Assembly (NCBI GenBank): GCA_030151925.1
Contig: JASLCY010000286.1
Coordinates: 1 to 6,755 of the forward strand
DNA length: 6,755 bases
Origin: Oligoflexus sp.
GTDB lineage: Bacteria; Bdellovibrionota_B; Oligoflexia; Oligoflexales; Oligoflexaceae
Direction of reading: 5' to 3'
Both the position numbers and the translations under genes were made by a program. The notes below the pieces were generated by a model. That model saw nothing but the letters and a program-made list of their open reading frames with translations. It was not told the origin of the DNA and did no database searches. Each line of letters starts with the position of its first letter. Position 1 is the first letter of the stretch. Of this stretch, positions 1-6,755 are shown one piece after another.

Positions 1-12
1 CAGCGGAGAGTC

Positions 13-44
13 AAAAAAAAAGGCCCGTCCCGGAGGACGAGCCT
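13..44 (-). terminator. Intrinsic terminator of the EF-hand lipoprotein gene
   Basis: Read on the minus strand, a 10-bp stem (AGGCTCGTCC with GGACGGGCCT, one G:U pair) closes a 4-nt loop and runs into a tract of nine T. It lies about 30 bases past the TAA stop at 75-77. The stem and U tract are a textbook Rho-independent terminator. Confidence 0.92.
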
Positions 45-74
45 GATCGGCAATGGATGTAGGAGTAAGTGGGC

Positions 75-791
75 TTACTCGCCCGCCGCGCTAGCAAGGA
101 CCGACGCGCGATCTTTACGCAGCTTGTTTTGCTCGTCGACGCTCAGTTTCCCGTCGCCGTCGGCATCGTAGTTCTTCAGCACCTCTTCCCAGCTCTTGAC
201 GAGGCTCTTCTTGCCTTCGGCTTTACTCATCTTGCTGAGGTCGCTCTGCGAGGCGATCTTGATCAAAAGATCCTTGATCTCGTCTTTCGACAGCGCGTTA
301 TCGTCGCCGGCCGCGGCATCGAAGAGCTCCTTGTCGAAGTCGTTCGCGACCGCGTCGCCCTTCAGGCCCTTGAGCTCAGGGCTGATCTTCAGCGCGCTGA
401 ACTCCTCGAAGCTCAGTTTGCCGTCCTTATCTTTATCGGCGGCTCGCAGGATGATCCGCGCCATGAGATCCACGCGTTTGGGCTGGAGGTTCGCGGCGAA
501 GTCGAAAGCCTCAACCGAGCCGCTATTAAGAGCTATGCTCGATTCCAGCGCGGGATGCGGGTTCGCCTTGGACGATTTGAAGACCGATTCGAGGTAGATG
601 CCGGCGAAGAATCCTTCATCGGGTCCCACCACGCCTTCCGAAGCGTCGCTTTCCGTGGTGCTCGAGGCCGAGTTTGCGGCTGAAGCGGGCTTGGAGGAAG
701 CCTCTGGTTTGGCGGCGGTTTCGGATTCCGGGCCACTGCCCTGGCATCCGACGGCGATCAGTGCGAGTAAGGTGAATTTGATAAGTTTCAT
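75..791 (-). CDS. EF-hand calcium-binding lipoprotein, probably outer membrane
   Basis: A 238-residue predicted lipoprotein. Residues 1-15 are a short Lys-containing hydrophobic signal ending in a relaxed lipobox A-V-G-C, with Cys16 as the lipidation site. Gln at +2 is not a retention signal, so the outer membrane is likely. Residues 17-58 are a Ser/Ala/Glu/Lys-rich disordered linker. The C-terminal half has two canonical 12-residue EF-hand loops, D119-E130 (DKDKDGKLSFEE) and D209-E220 (DADGDGKLSVDE), with acidic residues at positions 1, 3, 5 and 12 and Gly at 6. A degenerate loop lies near 158-171, with an Ala run in place of ligands and apparently two extra residues. The ATG start is supported by AGGGA nine bases upstream (801-805). 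The gene ends at a strong terminator and seems to be its own unit. Calcium binding is well supported by the loops; the cellular role (sensor, envelope stability or secreted-enzyme partner) cannot be told from the sequence. Confidence 0.9.
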   Translation of the reverse strand: MKLIKFTLLALIAVGCQGSGPESETAAKPEASSKPASAANSASSTTESDASEGVVGPDEGFFAGIYLESVFKSSKANPHPALESSIALNSGSVEAFDFAANLQPKRVDLMARIILRAADKDKDGKLSFEEFSALKISPELKGLKGDAVANDFDKELFDAAAGDDNALSKDEIKDLLIKIASQSDLSKMSKAEGKKSLVKSWEEVLKNYDADGDGKLSVDEQNKLRKDRASVLASAAGE

Positions 792-841
792 TTTGGATAC
801 TCCCTATTGCAAATACCTTTTCGGACCGCCCGGGCCGCAGC

Positions 842-870
842 TTGACAGAAAAACAGGAAACCGATTTTAT
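842..870 (+). promoter_or_regulatory. Candidate sigma-70 promoter pointing right (consensus -35)
   Basis: TTGACA at 842-847 matches the -35 consensus perfectly. It is followed by exactly 17 bases and then TTTTAT (865-870), which matches 4 of 6 bases of the -10 consensus. The -10 sits inside the palindrome at 863-882. No plus-strand gene starts downstream before 1655, so a transcript from here would run antisense into the gene at 934-1575. This may be chance in an AT-rich gap. Confidence 0.3.
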
Positions 871-882
871 TCCAATAAAATC
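863..882. promoter_or_regulatory. Perfect 9+9 bp palindrome, candidate operator
   Basis: GATTTTATT, then CC, then AATAAAATC: a perfect inverted repeat with a 2-base centre. It lies in the 142-bp gap between the EF-hand lipoprotein gene and the oxidoreductase gene. On the minus strand it follows closely after a -10-like TATACAAT (888-895), so it would cover the start site or early leader of the lipoprotein transcript. On the plus strand it covers the -10 of the TTGACA promoter candidate. The symmetry and size fit a dimeric repressor site. It does not match any regulator box I can name with confidence. Confidence 0.5.
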
Positions 883-887
883 AGCCT

Positions 888-895
888 ATTGTATA
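888..895 (-). promoter_or_regulatory. Candidate -10 element for the EF-hand lipoprotein gene
   Basis: On the minus strand this reads TATACAAT, which contains TACAAT (5 of 6 matches to the -10 consensus). It is about 100 bases upstream of the lipoprotein start codon. I see no good -35 match at 16-18 bases, so the promoter may need an activator or use another sigma factor. The rest of the gap (896-933) holds no clear terminator for the upstream gene, so read-through from 934-1575 is also possible. Confidence 0.3.
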
Positions 896-933
896 GATTT
901 TTTCCAGGGTAAAATCGAGCCCGGGACGAAAGG

Positions 934-1575
934 TCAGCCGGGGAGCATGACCTCGTTCTCCCAGATGTGGGTTCCCGGGGAATTCTCTATTATTTTCCGG
1001 ACGATAAAGGATGAGAGCTGGTCGACGTCGATAGGCCGGTACTTGTCGAGCACCTTGGGATAGGCGAACTGGAACCTCTTATAGAGGCCGCTCAGGAGTT
1101 CTTCGCCCAGGCGGAACTCCTGCCGGACGCCCATGAGCAGGGAGGGCCTATAGATATGGAGGCCGGTGAAGCCGATGGCGCCGAGCTCTTTCTCGAGCAC
1201 CCCCTTCACGCGGAGATAATGCTGCTTTGAGCTGGGATCCGCGCCGAGCGTGGTGACCACGTGAAAAGTCTTCACGCCGTGGTCTCGCGCCGCGCAGGCA
1301 AAACGCAGAGGGAGGTTGAGATCGACCTCTTCGAAGGCTTCGCGCGTCTTGGCCTTCTTGATCGTCGTGCCGACCGCGCAGAACGCGGCGTCGCCGCTCA
1401 GGCCCTCCATCAACGATCCGAGATCCGAAAGCTCGCCCACGTGCTCGACCACGCCGTGCAATTGCAAACGCCGTCTTGAGAAGCTGTGCAATTCGAGAGC
1501 CGGCTTCTGCAGGAGAAGTTTGGAATAACAGGTGCTGCCGACCAGACCGCTAGCTCCGAGGAGGAAGACTTTCAT
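934..1575 (-). CDS. NAD(P)-binding Rossmann-fold protein, TIP30/HTATIP2-like atypical SDR
   Basis: A 213-residue atypical short-chain dehydrogenase of the NAD(P)H-binding / TIP30 (HTATIP2) type. The N-terminus carries the dinucleotide-binding motif GASGLVG (residues 7-13) after a beta strand. C66-AVGTT-71 followed by K-A-K and F-x-x-V-D resembles the equivalent stretch of TIP30. A strand VVTTLGAD (106-113) precedes the YxxxK pair, Tyr120 and Lys124, and YRPSLLMG (142-149) matches the usual Y/F-R-P strand of the family. At 213 residues it is slightly shorter than typical TIP30-like proteins (about 220-240). An in-frame GTG lies six bases further upstream at 1579-1581, but GGAG (1584-1587) is only 2 bases from it and 8 from the ATG at 1573-1575, so the ATG is preferred. 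The substrate is unknown: these proteins may be reductases or non-catalytic redox sensors. It is divergent from the NDH-2 gene, which also uses NADH, but that link is inference. Confidence 0.87.
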   Translation of the reverse strand: MKVFLLGASGLVGSTCYSKLLLQKPALELHSFSRRRLQLHGVVEHVGELSDLGSLMEGLSGDAAFCAVGTTIKKAKTREAFEEVDLNLPLRFACAARDHGVKTFHVVTTLGADPSSKQHYLRVKGVLEKELGAIGFTGLHIYRPSLLMGVRQEFRLGEELLSGLYKRFQFAYPKVLDKYRPIDVDQLSSFIVRKIIENSPGTHIWENEVMLPG

Positions 1576-1583
1576 CGTCACGA

Positions 1584-1587
1584 CTCC
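1584..1587 (-). promoter_or_regulatory. Ribosome binding site that decides the TIP30-like start
   Basis: GGAG on the minus strand is 8 bases from ATG 1573-1575 but only 2 from the alternative GTG 1579-1581. This spacing supports the ATG. Confidence 0.65.
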
Positions 1588-1654
1588 GCGTCATGTGCAC
1601 TTGAGCGATTCGTCAATCATGATACCATATAGCATCGACATTGGGGAGACAATC
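1588..1654. promoter_or_regulatory. Divergent intergenic region between TIP30-like gene and ndh
   Basis: This short gap must hold the start signals for the two divergent genes. On the plus strand, TTGAGC (1601-1606) is 16 bases before TACCAT (1623-1628), a weak -35/-10 pair. GGGGAG (1643-1648) is a clear Shine-Dalgarno sequence six bases before the ndh ATG. On the minus strand only partial matches are seen, for example TATCAT or TATATG. The promoters would overlap, so the two genes may be co-regulated or compete for polymerase. Confidence 0.35.
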
Positions 1655-2929
1655 ATGCCGAAACACGTTGTGATCGTGGGTGCCGGATTCGGTGGGCTTG
1701 CGCTCGCTCAAGGGCTTGGCGACGCCAAGGACGTTCGTGTGACGATTATCGACCGCCGCAACCATCACCTGTTCCAGCCGCTCCTCTACCAGGTATCGTC
1801 CGCGGCGCTGAGCCCCGCCGACATCGCGATCCCGATCCGGGCCGTGCTTTCCCGGTATTCGAATATCACGGTCCTGCTGGGCGAGCTCCAGAGCGTCGAT
1901 CCCGAGGCCAAGTCCATCACCACCGACTTCGGGGCTTTTACCTACGATTACCTCGTCCTCGCCTGCGGCGCCAAACACAGCTACTTCGGGCGCAACGAAT
2001 GGGAAACCTTCGCGCCCGGGCTCAAGACCCTCGAGGAGGCGACGGAGATCCGCCGCCGCATCCTGCTGGCCTTCGAGCTCGCCGAGCGCGAAACGAACTC
2101 CGAGATGCAGAAGGCCCATCAGACCTTCGTCATCGTCGGCGGCGGCCCCACCGGCGTGGAGCTGGCGGGCGCCATCGCGGAAATCGCGCGATACACGCTG
2201 GCGGAAGACTTCCGGAACATCAACCCCTCGCGCACGCGCGTGATCCTTATCGAAAACGGGCCGCGCATCCTCGGAAGCTTTGATCCCAGCCTCTCCGAGA
2301 AGGCCGCGAGCGATCTCGAGCGCCTGGGGGTTCATGTCTGGACGAAGTCGAAGGTGACAGGCATTGATGAGAAAGGCGTCTACATCGGTCCGGAGTTCGT
2401 CGCGGCCTCGACCGTGATCTGGGCGGCGGGAGTCGCGCCTTCCGCGATCAACCAGCAGCTCGGCGTTCCCCTCGATCCGGGCGGAAGGGTTATCGTCGAA
2501 GCGGATTGCAGCCTCAAGGCCTATCCGGAAATCTTTGTCATAGGGGACCAGGCCCATTGTTTGGGCAAAGACAGCAAACCCCTTCCTGGCCTGGCTCCTG
2601 TCGCGACGCAGCAGGGCCGGCATCTGGCCTCCAACATCAAATTATTAACGAAACGGAAACAGACGCGCCCTTTTCACTATGTCGATAAAGGATTTATGGC
2701 TACAATTGGACGTAACAAAGCCATCGCTCAGATTGGTTCCTTACGGCTCCGCGGGTTCATCGCCTGGTTAGCTTGGTTGGTGGTCCATATTTATTTCCTT
2801 ATCGGTTTCAAGAATCGCATGGCCGTGCTCATGCTCTGGATCTGGTCCTACGTTACGTACAACAAGGGCGCGCGGCTCATAACGAATCGTGACTGGCGAA
2901 CCCATTCGGCCCCTAAGATAGGAAGTTAA
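1655..2929 (+). CDS. ndh: Type II NADH:quinone oxidoreductase (NDH-2)
   Basis: A 424-residue single-subunit, non-proton-pumping NADH dehydrogenase that passes electrons from NADH through FAD to membrane quinone. The FAD-binding fold starts at once with GAGFGG (residues 9-14), followed by D33-R-R-N-H at the end of the second strand. The family block QPLLYQVSSAALSPADIA spans residues 41-58. The NADH-binding motif VGGGPTGVELAG is at 161-172, the second FAD contact VIGDQAH at 295-301, and the quinone-site motif APVATQQG at 314-321. The C-terminal part (about 368-400, Trp/Leu/Ile-rich) is the usual amphipathic membrane anchor. Length is normal for NDH-2. The start is the ATG with GGGGAG six bases upstream; the frame is open further upstream, but that stretch lies over the divergent gene. 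Codon use becomes much more AT-rich in the last quarter (see findings). Its stop codon overlaps the start of the PA14 lipoprotein gene. Confidence 0.95.
   Translation: MPKHVVIVGAGFGGLALAQGLGDAKDVRVTIIDRRNHHLFQPLLYQVSSAALSPADIAIPIRAVLSRYSNITVLLGELQSVDPEAKSITTDFGAFTYDYLVLACGAKHSYFGRNEWETFAPGLKTLEEATEIRRRILLAFELAERETNSEMQKAHQTFVIVGGGPTGVELAGAIAEIARYTLAEDFRNINPSRTRVILIENGPRILGSFDPSLSEKAASDLERLGVHVWTKSKVTGIDEKGVYIGPEFVAASTVIWAAGVAPSAINQQLGVPLDPGGRVIVEADCSLKAYPEIFVIGDQAHCLGKDSKPLPGLAPVATQQGRHLASNIKLLTKRKQTRPFHYVDKGFMATIGRNKAIAQIGSLRLRGFIAWLAWLVVHIYFLIGFKNRMAVLMLWIWSYVTYNKGARLITNRDWRTHSAPKIGS
2920..2925 (+). promoter_or_regulatory. Ribosome binding site and TAATG overlap for the PA14 lipoprotein gene
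   Basis: AGGAAG at the end of ndh precedes TAATGATG. The first ATG (2929-2931) shares its A with the ndh TAA stop, and a second in-frame ATG follows at 2932. The AGGA core is 5 bases from the first and 8 from the second, so either may be used and the protein is 541 or 540 residues long. The overlap suggests translational coupling. Confidence 0.6.
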
Positions 2930-4554
2930 TGATGAAAAGTTTGGTTAGTCTCAGCCTTGCGAGCCTGGTTTTCTCGACTTCGATCACGGCTTGTAAAACC
3001 GCGACGTTCAAGGGTGATACGGGACGCAAAGGAGGCAGTCCGAGCACGCCTTTGACGCCTTCCACCGGCACCGATAACCTGACGCCGAGCGGCTCGAGCA
3101 CCGCGACTCCTACGGACGGCACCACTCCGGACGGAACCAGCACGACCACCACGCAAAATCCTGATGGTTCGACGACCACGGATACGAAGACGAATGACGG
3201 CACGACGACCATCACCACCAAGAATCCTGATGGTTCGTCGACCAGCACGACCAAGCAGCCCGATGGTTCGACCACCACGACCACCACGCAGCCTGATGGT
3301 TCTTACACCACTGTAGCGAAAGCTCCGGATGGGACGACCACGAGCTCGACCACCACCGCTCCGAATAACAACGGAACGACGACCACCACGACCAAGAACC
3401 CGGACGGCACGACGACGACGTCGACCACCACGCCCACCAATCCCGGCACCACCAGCAATGGCGGAACGACGACAGGCACGACGACGACCACGAAAAATCC
3501 TGACGGGACGACGACCACCACCACGACCACCGATACCAAGTATCCGGATGGCACGACGACCACCACCACCACGACCAAGAATCCTAACGGCACGACGACC
3601 ACCACGACCACGACGAGCAATCCCGATCATACTCAGGTGACCACCACCACGAAGAATCCGGACGGCACGACGACCACGACCACGACCACCAACACTCCGA
3701 ACGGTCAGAACACGGTCTGCAAGAATCCGGACGGCTCGACCACGACCGAGGTGAAGACTCCGGACGGCAAATGCACGACGACCACGAAGTATCCGGACGG
3801 CTCGACCACGACCACCGTTTCGACTCCTCCCAGCAGCAACGGATCGACGACCCAGGTCTGCACGAAAAAGGACGGCAGCGTTTCGACGACCGTGACGAGC
3901 CCGAACGGGACGACGACCTGCACCACGAAGTATCCGGACGGGACGACGAAGACGGAGACGACCCAGAAGAACCCGGACGGTTCGACGACCGTGACCTGCA
4001 AAGGCACCGACGGCAAAACCACGGTTACGCAGTATCCGGCCTGCAAGAACAACGAACCGACCTTCCAGGACTGTCCGGACGCTCCGGATCGCATGCTGGT
4101 CGCGGGACTCTATCTCAACCCGGCGAATACCGATCACCTCCTCGATTACACCAAGATCAAGAAGGAGAAGGACGTCTGCCTGAAGCAGCTCGACGTTACG
4201 GATCGCGATTTCAACGAAGGTTTCCCGGGCATCCCGAACCTCGTGGAATGGTTCGAGCTCAACATCAACTGGCGCGTGAATATCCCGGCTACGGGCGTCT
4301 ACACCTTCTATCTGAACTCGGATGACGGTGCGAAGCTCTATATCGACAACCAGCTCGTCATCGATAACGACGGCCTCCATCCGCACCAGGAGAAGAACCA
4401 GCCGACCCAGATCTCGGCCGGCATCCACAACTTCCACGTGGCGTATTACCAAGGCCCTCGCTACCGCATCGCCCTCGAGCTGAAGTGGAAACGCCCCGGC
4501 TCGAACACGATCGAGTACATCCCGACCAGCTATTTCCTTCGTCCAGCGAAGTGA
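2929..4554 (+). CDS. Lipoprotein with Thr-rich Asp-Gly repeat stalk and C-terminal PA14 domain
   Basis: A 541-residue predicted surface lipoprotein. Residues 1-21 form a signal with lipobox I-T-A-C (Cys22 lipidated). Residues 23-61 are a Ser/Thr/Pro/Gly linker. Residues 62-370 are a stalk of some 25 short repeats of the type x-N/Y-P-D-G-(T/S)-T-T-T-T. The Asp of each turn recurs every 11 residues at D68, 79, 90, 101, 112, 123 and 134, then at mostly 11 or 13. The distal stalk carries three cysteine pairs: C264/C282, C311/C331 and C357/C372. Residues 390-535 are a PA14 domain: GLYLNP near the start, FEWF-like V439-EWFEL, GVYTFYLNSDDGAKLYID around 456-473, VIDNDG at 477-482, then SAGIHNFHVAYYQG and IALELKW. 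PA14 domains bind carbohydrate, often with calcium through the Asp-Asp pair, here D465-D466. The likely role is an outer-membrane adhesin or surface lectin, though the ligand is unknown. The gene overlaps ndh by one base and ends at a strong terminator. Confidence 0.9.
   Translation: MMKSLVSLSLASLVFSTSITACKTATFKGDTGRKGGSPSTPLTPSTGTDNLTPSGSSTATPTDGTTPDGTSTTTTQNPDGSTTTDTKTNDGTTTITTKNPDGSSTSTTKQPDGSTTTTTTQPDGSYTTVAKAPDGTTTSSTTTAPNNNGTTTTTTKNPDGTTTTSTTTPTNPGTTSNGGTTTGTTTTTKNPDGTTTTTTTTDTKYPDGTTTTTTTTKNPNGTTTTTTTTSNPDHTQVTTTTKNPDGTTTTTTTTNTPNGQNTVCKNPDGSTTTEVKTPDGKCTTTTKYPDGSTTTTVSTPPSSNGSTTQVCTKKDGSVSTTVTSPNGTTTCTTKYPDGTTKTETTQKNPDGSTTVTCKGTDGKTTVTQYPACKNNEPTFQDCPDAPDRMLVAGLYLNPANTDHLLDYTKIKKEKDVCLKQLDVTDRDFNEGFPGIPNLVEWFELNINWRVNIPATGVYTFYLNSDDGAKLYIDNQLVIDNDGLHPHQEKNQPTQISAGIHNFHVAYYQGPRYRIALELKWKRPGSNTIEYIPTSYFLRPAK
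3112..4038 (+). repeat. Degenerate 33-bp coding repeats (Pro-Asp-Gly-Thr units)
   Basis: In-frame tandem repeats encoding residues 62-370 of the PA14 lipoprotein. The base unit is 33 bp (11 codons), with longer units of 39 and 45 bp. Thr codons are almost all ACC or ACG, which gives near-continuous ACSACSACS DNA. Early units (Asp79, 101, 112, 123) share GAT-GGT-TC, while later units mostly use GAC-GG. This is a low-complexity protein-coding array, not a CRISPR: there are no conserved repeat/spacer blocks. Confidence 0.9.
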
Positions 4555-4578
4555 TCCGGTCGTCCAGAAGGCAATAAG

Positions 4579-4610
4579 AAGCCCCGACTCTCGATGGAGT
4601 CGGGGCTTTT
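4579..4610. terminator. Hairpin terminator between convergent genes
   Basis: A perfect 12-bp stem, AAGCCCCGACTC with GAGTCGGGGCTT, has a 6-base loop and ends in a TTTT run on the plus strand. It lies 24 bases past the PA14 lipoprotein stop. On the minus strand the following tract (CTTCTTATTG) is weaker, but the hairpin probably also stops transcription of the sigma-54 activator gene, which ends at 4653. Confidence 0.9.
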
Positions 4611-4652
4611 CAATTGTGGGAAAGAATCTTGAGAGCCACTCCCTCGAGAGCC

Positions 4653-6242
<1,590 letters not shown>

Positions 6243-6246
6243 ACTA

Positions 6247-6255
6247 CCCTCCCTT
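6247..6255 (-). promoter_or_regulatory. Strong ribosome binding site for the sigma-54 activator
   Basis: The minus strand reads AAGGGAGGG four bases before ATG 6240-6242. This fixes the start there rather than at the in-frame TTG 6279-6281. Confidence 0.8.
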
Positions 6256-6447
6256 AACGTGTCTGCATTCTTGCGTGTCAATTAGATCTATAGGTTTGTG
6301 CGAGTCTTTTAAAGTTAGAGATTTTATAGCCCGAATCTTCTCTGAAACCACACCCTTAAATACAAAAGGCAGCACGAAAGTGACGGTTTTTTCCTACCAT
6401 TTGGTGGTTTCTTCGATCAAGGGAAGAATTAACACATTTGTTTGCGT
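6256..6447 (-). promoter_or_regulatory. AT-rich leader/promoter region of the sigma-54 activator
   Basis: About 190 bases with no credible gene and clearly more AT-rich than the coding DNA. On the minus strand TATAAA (6323-6328) and TATAGA are possible -10 elements, and TTGACA lies just upstream of the ribosome binding site, but no element pair is convincing. TTCTTC and GAAGAA (6409-6428) form a 6-bp inverted repeat around 8 bases. No -24/-12 sigma-54 promoter was found. Confidence 0.35.
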
Positions 6448-6476
6448 AAAAAAAGCCGCCTCGAGAGGAGGCAGCT
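6448..6476 (-). terminator. Intrinsic terminator of the 74-residue protein gene
   Basis: On the minus strand AGC-TGCCTC and GAGGC-GGCT form a stem (eight pairs and one mismatch) around a 5-base loop, followed by seven T. It lies about 45 bases past the TGA stop at 6523-6525. It isolates this gene from the sigma-54 activator, which must therefore have its own promoter in 6256-6447. Confidence 0.85.
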
Positions 6477-6522
6477 GAGCGGTCGTCTAGAATTTTATAG
6501 AGAGGGACTCGGGACGACGGGA

Positions 6523-6747
6523 TCATTCGCCGTCATCGTCTTCGTCTATCAGCTTCTCTTTGGGATAGAGCGATTTCTTGGTCTTCTTGAGTTGCTTCCA
6601 CAGGGCTTTGACTTGTTTGTAGGCTTCCTGCGGCGTGATCTTGCCGCCGGCCTCCAAAGCGCAAACGATGCCTATCCCGTTCGCGAAGGATTGCAGGTTC
6701 AATTCCATAGCCTGATCTTTGGGATCACCGTGTTTTTGTTTTGGCAT
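6523..6747 (-). CDS. Small conserved-looking protein of unknown function
   Basis: A 74-residue soluble protein without signal peptide or membrane segment. The middle (residues 15-60) looks like a compact helical domain: ELNLQSFANGIGIVCALEAG, then GKITPQEAYKQVKALWKQLKKTKKSL. A very acidic tail, IDEDDDGE, ends the protein after a Lys-rich stretch. The pattern N-L-Q-x-F-A, C-x-L-E-x-x-GK and EAY-x-x-x-K-x-LW-x-x-LK-x-x-K-K reminds me of short proteins known from cyanobacteria (DUF7219-like). That is a recollection only and was not searched. AGGAG at 6751-6755 precedes the ATG by three bases, a short spacing. An internal in-frame ATG (Met14, 6706-6708) has a weaker context. The gene is complete in the window, but its promoter lies beyond the end. 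Function unknown. Confidence 0.78.
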   Translation of the reverse strand: MPKQKHGDPKDQAMELNLQSFANGIGIVCALEAGGKITPQEAYKQVKALWKQLKKTKKSLYPKEKLIDEDDDGE

Positions 6748-6755
6748 AGACTCCT

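Noticed and set aside
69..683. Plus-strand frame over the EF-hand lipoprotein gene
   Set aside because: It has no ribosome binding site or known motif, and the opposite strand has the lipobox, EF-hand loops and terminator.
1613..2623. Minus-strand open frame antisense to ndh
   Set aside because: A shadow of a high-GC3 gene; no family motifs, and the sense frame is a clear NDH-2.
3112..4038. Possible CRISPR or non-coding satellite array
   Set aside because: The units are degenerate, in frame and contiguous with a signal peptide and PA14 domain in one open frame; there are no spacer-like unique segments of constant length.
6243..6281. TTG-initiated N-terminal extension of the sigma-54 activator
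   Set aside because: No Shine-Dalgarno sequence precedes the TTG, whereas AAGGGAGGG precedes the ATG at 6240-6242.
6275..6478. 67-codon plus-strand frame in the gap upstream of the activator
   Set aside because: No good ribosome binding site and no recognisable motif; it runs through the minus-strand terminator hairpin.

Overview
The window looks like chromosomal DNA from a moderately high-GC, Gram-negative bacterium. The signs are two proteins with lipoprotein signal peptides, a type II NADH dehydrogenase, a sigma-54 activator, clear Shine-Dalgarno sequences and hairpin/U-tract terminators. The mix of an EF-hand lipoprotein and a PA14 surface lipoprotein would suit Bdellovibrionota, Myxococcota or a similar group, but no marker gene settles the taxonomy. 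There are six complete genes and no RNA gene, mobile element or CRISPR array.

Layout. Positions 13-791 (minus) hold an EF-hand lipoprotein with a strong terminator. A 142-bp AT-rich gap (792-933) follows, with a perfect 9+9 bp palindrome and promoter-like elements. Positions 934-1575 (minus) encode a TIP30/HTATIP2-like NAD(P)-binding protein. A short divergent gap (1576-1654) leads to the plus-strand gene pair: NDH-2 (1655-2929) and, overlapping its stop codon by one base, a 541-residue Thr-rich repeat lipoprotein with a C-terminal PA14 domain (2929-4554). A 12-bp-stem hairpin (4579-4610) ends this unit. It also separates it from the convergent GAF-AAA+-Fis sigma-54 activator (6242 to 4653, minus). 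A 280-bp AT-rich gap (6243-6522) holds the terminator of the last gene, a 74-residue protein of unknown function (6747 to 6523, minus).

How the genes relate. NDH-2 and the PA14 lipoprotein appear to be one coupled transcription unit, although their functions (respiration, cell surface) have no evident link. The two lipoproteins share a possible calcium theme: canonical EF-hand loops in one, and an Asp-Asp-Gly PA14 motif in the other. The sigma-54 activator has no recognisable target promoter or partner kinase here. Most of the window is ordinary. The part most worth attention is the PA14 lipoprotein: its stalk is built on an 11-residue Asp-Gly turn period with mostly odd spacings, and its distal part carries three regularly spaced cysteine pairs.
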